NCBI GenBank assembly: GCA_012961845.1
Contig: DTYO01000087.1
Location: 1-24,066 of the forward strand
Reading direction: 5' to 3'
Origin: Thermodesulfobacteriaceae bacterium
GTDB taxonomy: Bacteria; Desulfobacterota; Dissulfuribacteria; Dissulfuribacterales; UBA3076
Length of the DNA: 24,066 nucleotides
The notes beneath the pieces were generated by a model that saw only the letters and a program-made list of their open reading frames with translations, had not been told where the DNA came from and searched no databases. Shown here one piece after another: positions 23,810 through 24,066 of this stretch. Made by a program: the position numbers and the translations under genes. Each line of letters begins with the position of its first letter. The stretch's first letter is position 1.

Positions 23810-24066
23810 CCCGGAATATTGCTTCAAAAGCCAAACAAATGCCAATAGATTTAAATTACAGCAAGTTACATAAAACATGGTGAATCAAGAAATGCACCAA
23901 AAAGTTGCAACGAATTCAACAAAGAAAAAATGTTCGGCATTTGAAGCCGCACGGGGTTCGCGATTTCACCAAATCTGCTGCATTGTCAGGGGTTTGAAGT
24001 ACCAAAGCACGTCTGTCTGTGCCCCCTCCGCTTTACATCTTCGGCAAACTCGCGAACCGAATTATC
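23810..24066 (+). repeat. Second copy of the MITE-like repeat, truncated by the window end
   Basis: This stretch aligns end to end with 8237-8488. Shared blocks include GCTTCAAAAGCC, AAATTACAG, TGCACCAAAAAG, TTTGAAGCCGCA, a long match around TTTCACCAAATCTGCTGCAT, and the right-end block CTTCGGCAAACTCGCGAACC. The left end, CCCGGAATATTGCTTC, again mirrors the right terminal inverted repeat. The last few bases of the right end are outside the window. It lies upstream of the cytochrome gene, in the same orientation as the 8235 copy. Confidence 0.75.

Noticed and set aside
1..24066. CRISPR array or a known defence island
   Set aside because: No regularly spaced direct repeats and no cas, nuclease, toxin or restriction genes. 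The four repeat copies are far apart and have inverted ends.

Overview
This window looks like part of a chromosome from a strictly anaerobic bacterium, most likely a Desulfobacterota (sulfate-reducer-like) organism. The signs are a selenocysteine formate dehydrogenase, a desulfoferrodoxin/ferritin/rubredoxin/flavodiiron oxygen-defence cluster, a DVU0298-type HEAT protein, a pentaheme cytochrome c and the short, archaeal-type ThiC with a Thi4 thiazole synthase. Taxonomy is inferred from gene content only. I saw no rRNA, tRNA, CRISPR array, integrase or transposase.

Layout. 1-252: noncoding; it starts in a degenerate copy of a dispersed repeat. 253-5146 (+): a large hybrid histidine kinase, overlapped by an HD-GYP response regulator whose receiver is split by a one-base deletion at the phospho-acceptor Asp codon. 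5303-7637 (-): a thiC-thi4 operon behind a TPP riboswitch with a visible terminator/antiterminator. 7899-8995 (-): a DUF3467 protein, a complete 260-bp repeat with terminal inverted repeats, and a YjbQ-family protein. 8996-9979: a gene-poor stretch rich in inverted repeats. 9980-16121 (+): an operon of selenoprotein FdhA, an Fe-S subunit with a MshEN-like tail, an FAD/NAD(P)/2Fe-2S subunit and an ASKHA-domain ferredoxin. 16156-18420 (-): an unusual 754-aa AAA ATPase. 18676-23660 (-): pentaheme cytochrome, desulfoferrodoxin, ferritin, rubredoxin (53 aa), flavodiiron protein, a small protein with a desulforedoxin-like Cys pattern, and a HEAT-repeat protein. 23810-24066: a second repeat copy, cut by the window end.

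How the genes may work together. The formate cluster encodes a soluble molybdenum or tungsten formate dehydrogenase. Its two partner subunits resemble the beta/gamma electron-transfer pair of NAD(P)-linked sulfhydrogenases, so formate oxidation is probably linked to NAD(P). The ASKHA ferredoxin suggests a connection to corrinoid or one-carbon metabolism. The oxygen-defence cluster resembles the rbo-rub-roo operon of Desulfovibrio with ferritin inserted: superoxide reduction, iron storage, rubredoxin electron transfer and oxygen reduction to water. The thiamine cluster makes the pyrimidine (ThiC) and the thiazole (Thi4) under TPP control.

Most unusual points: a MshEN-like domain on a formate dehydrogenase electron-transfer subunit, a dispersed MITE-like repeat present in four places, a Thi4 with Pro where sulfur-donor Cys or His is expected, the frameshift exactly at a receiver's phosphorylation site, and the orphan AAA ATPase.
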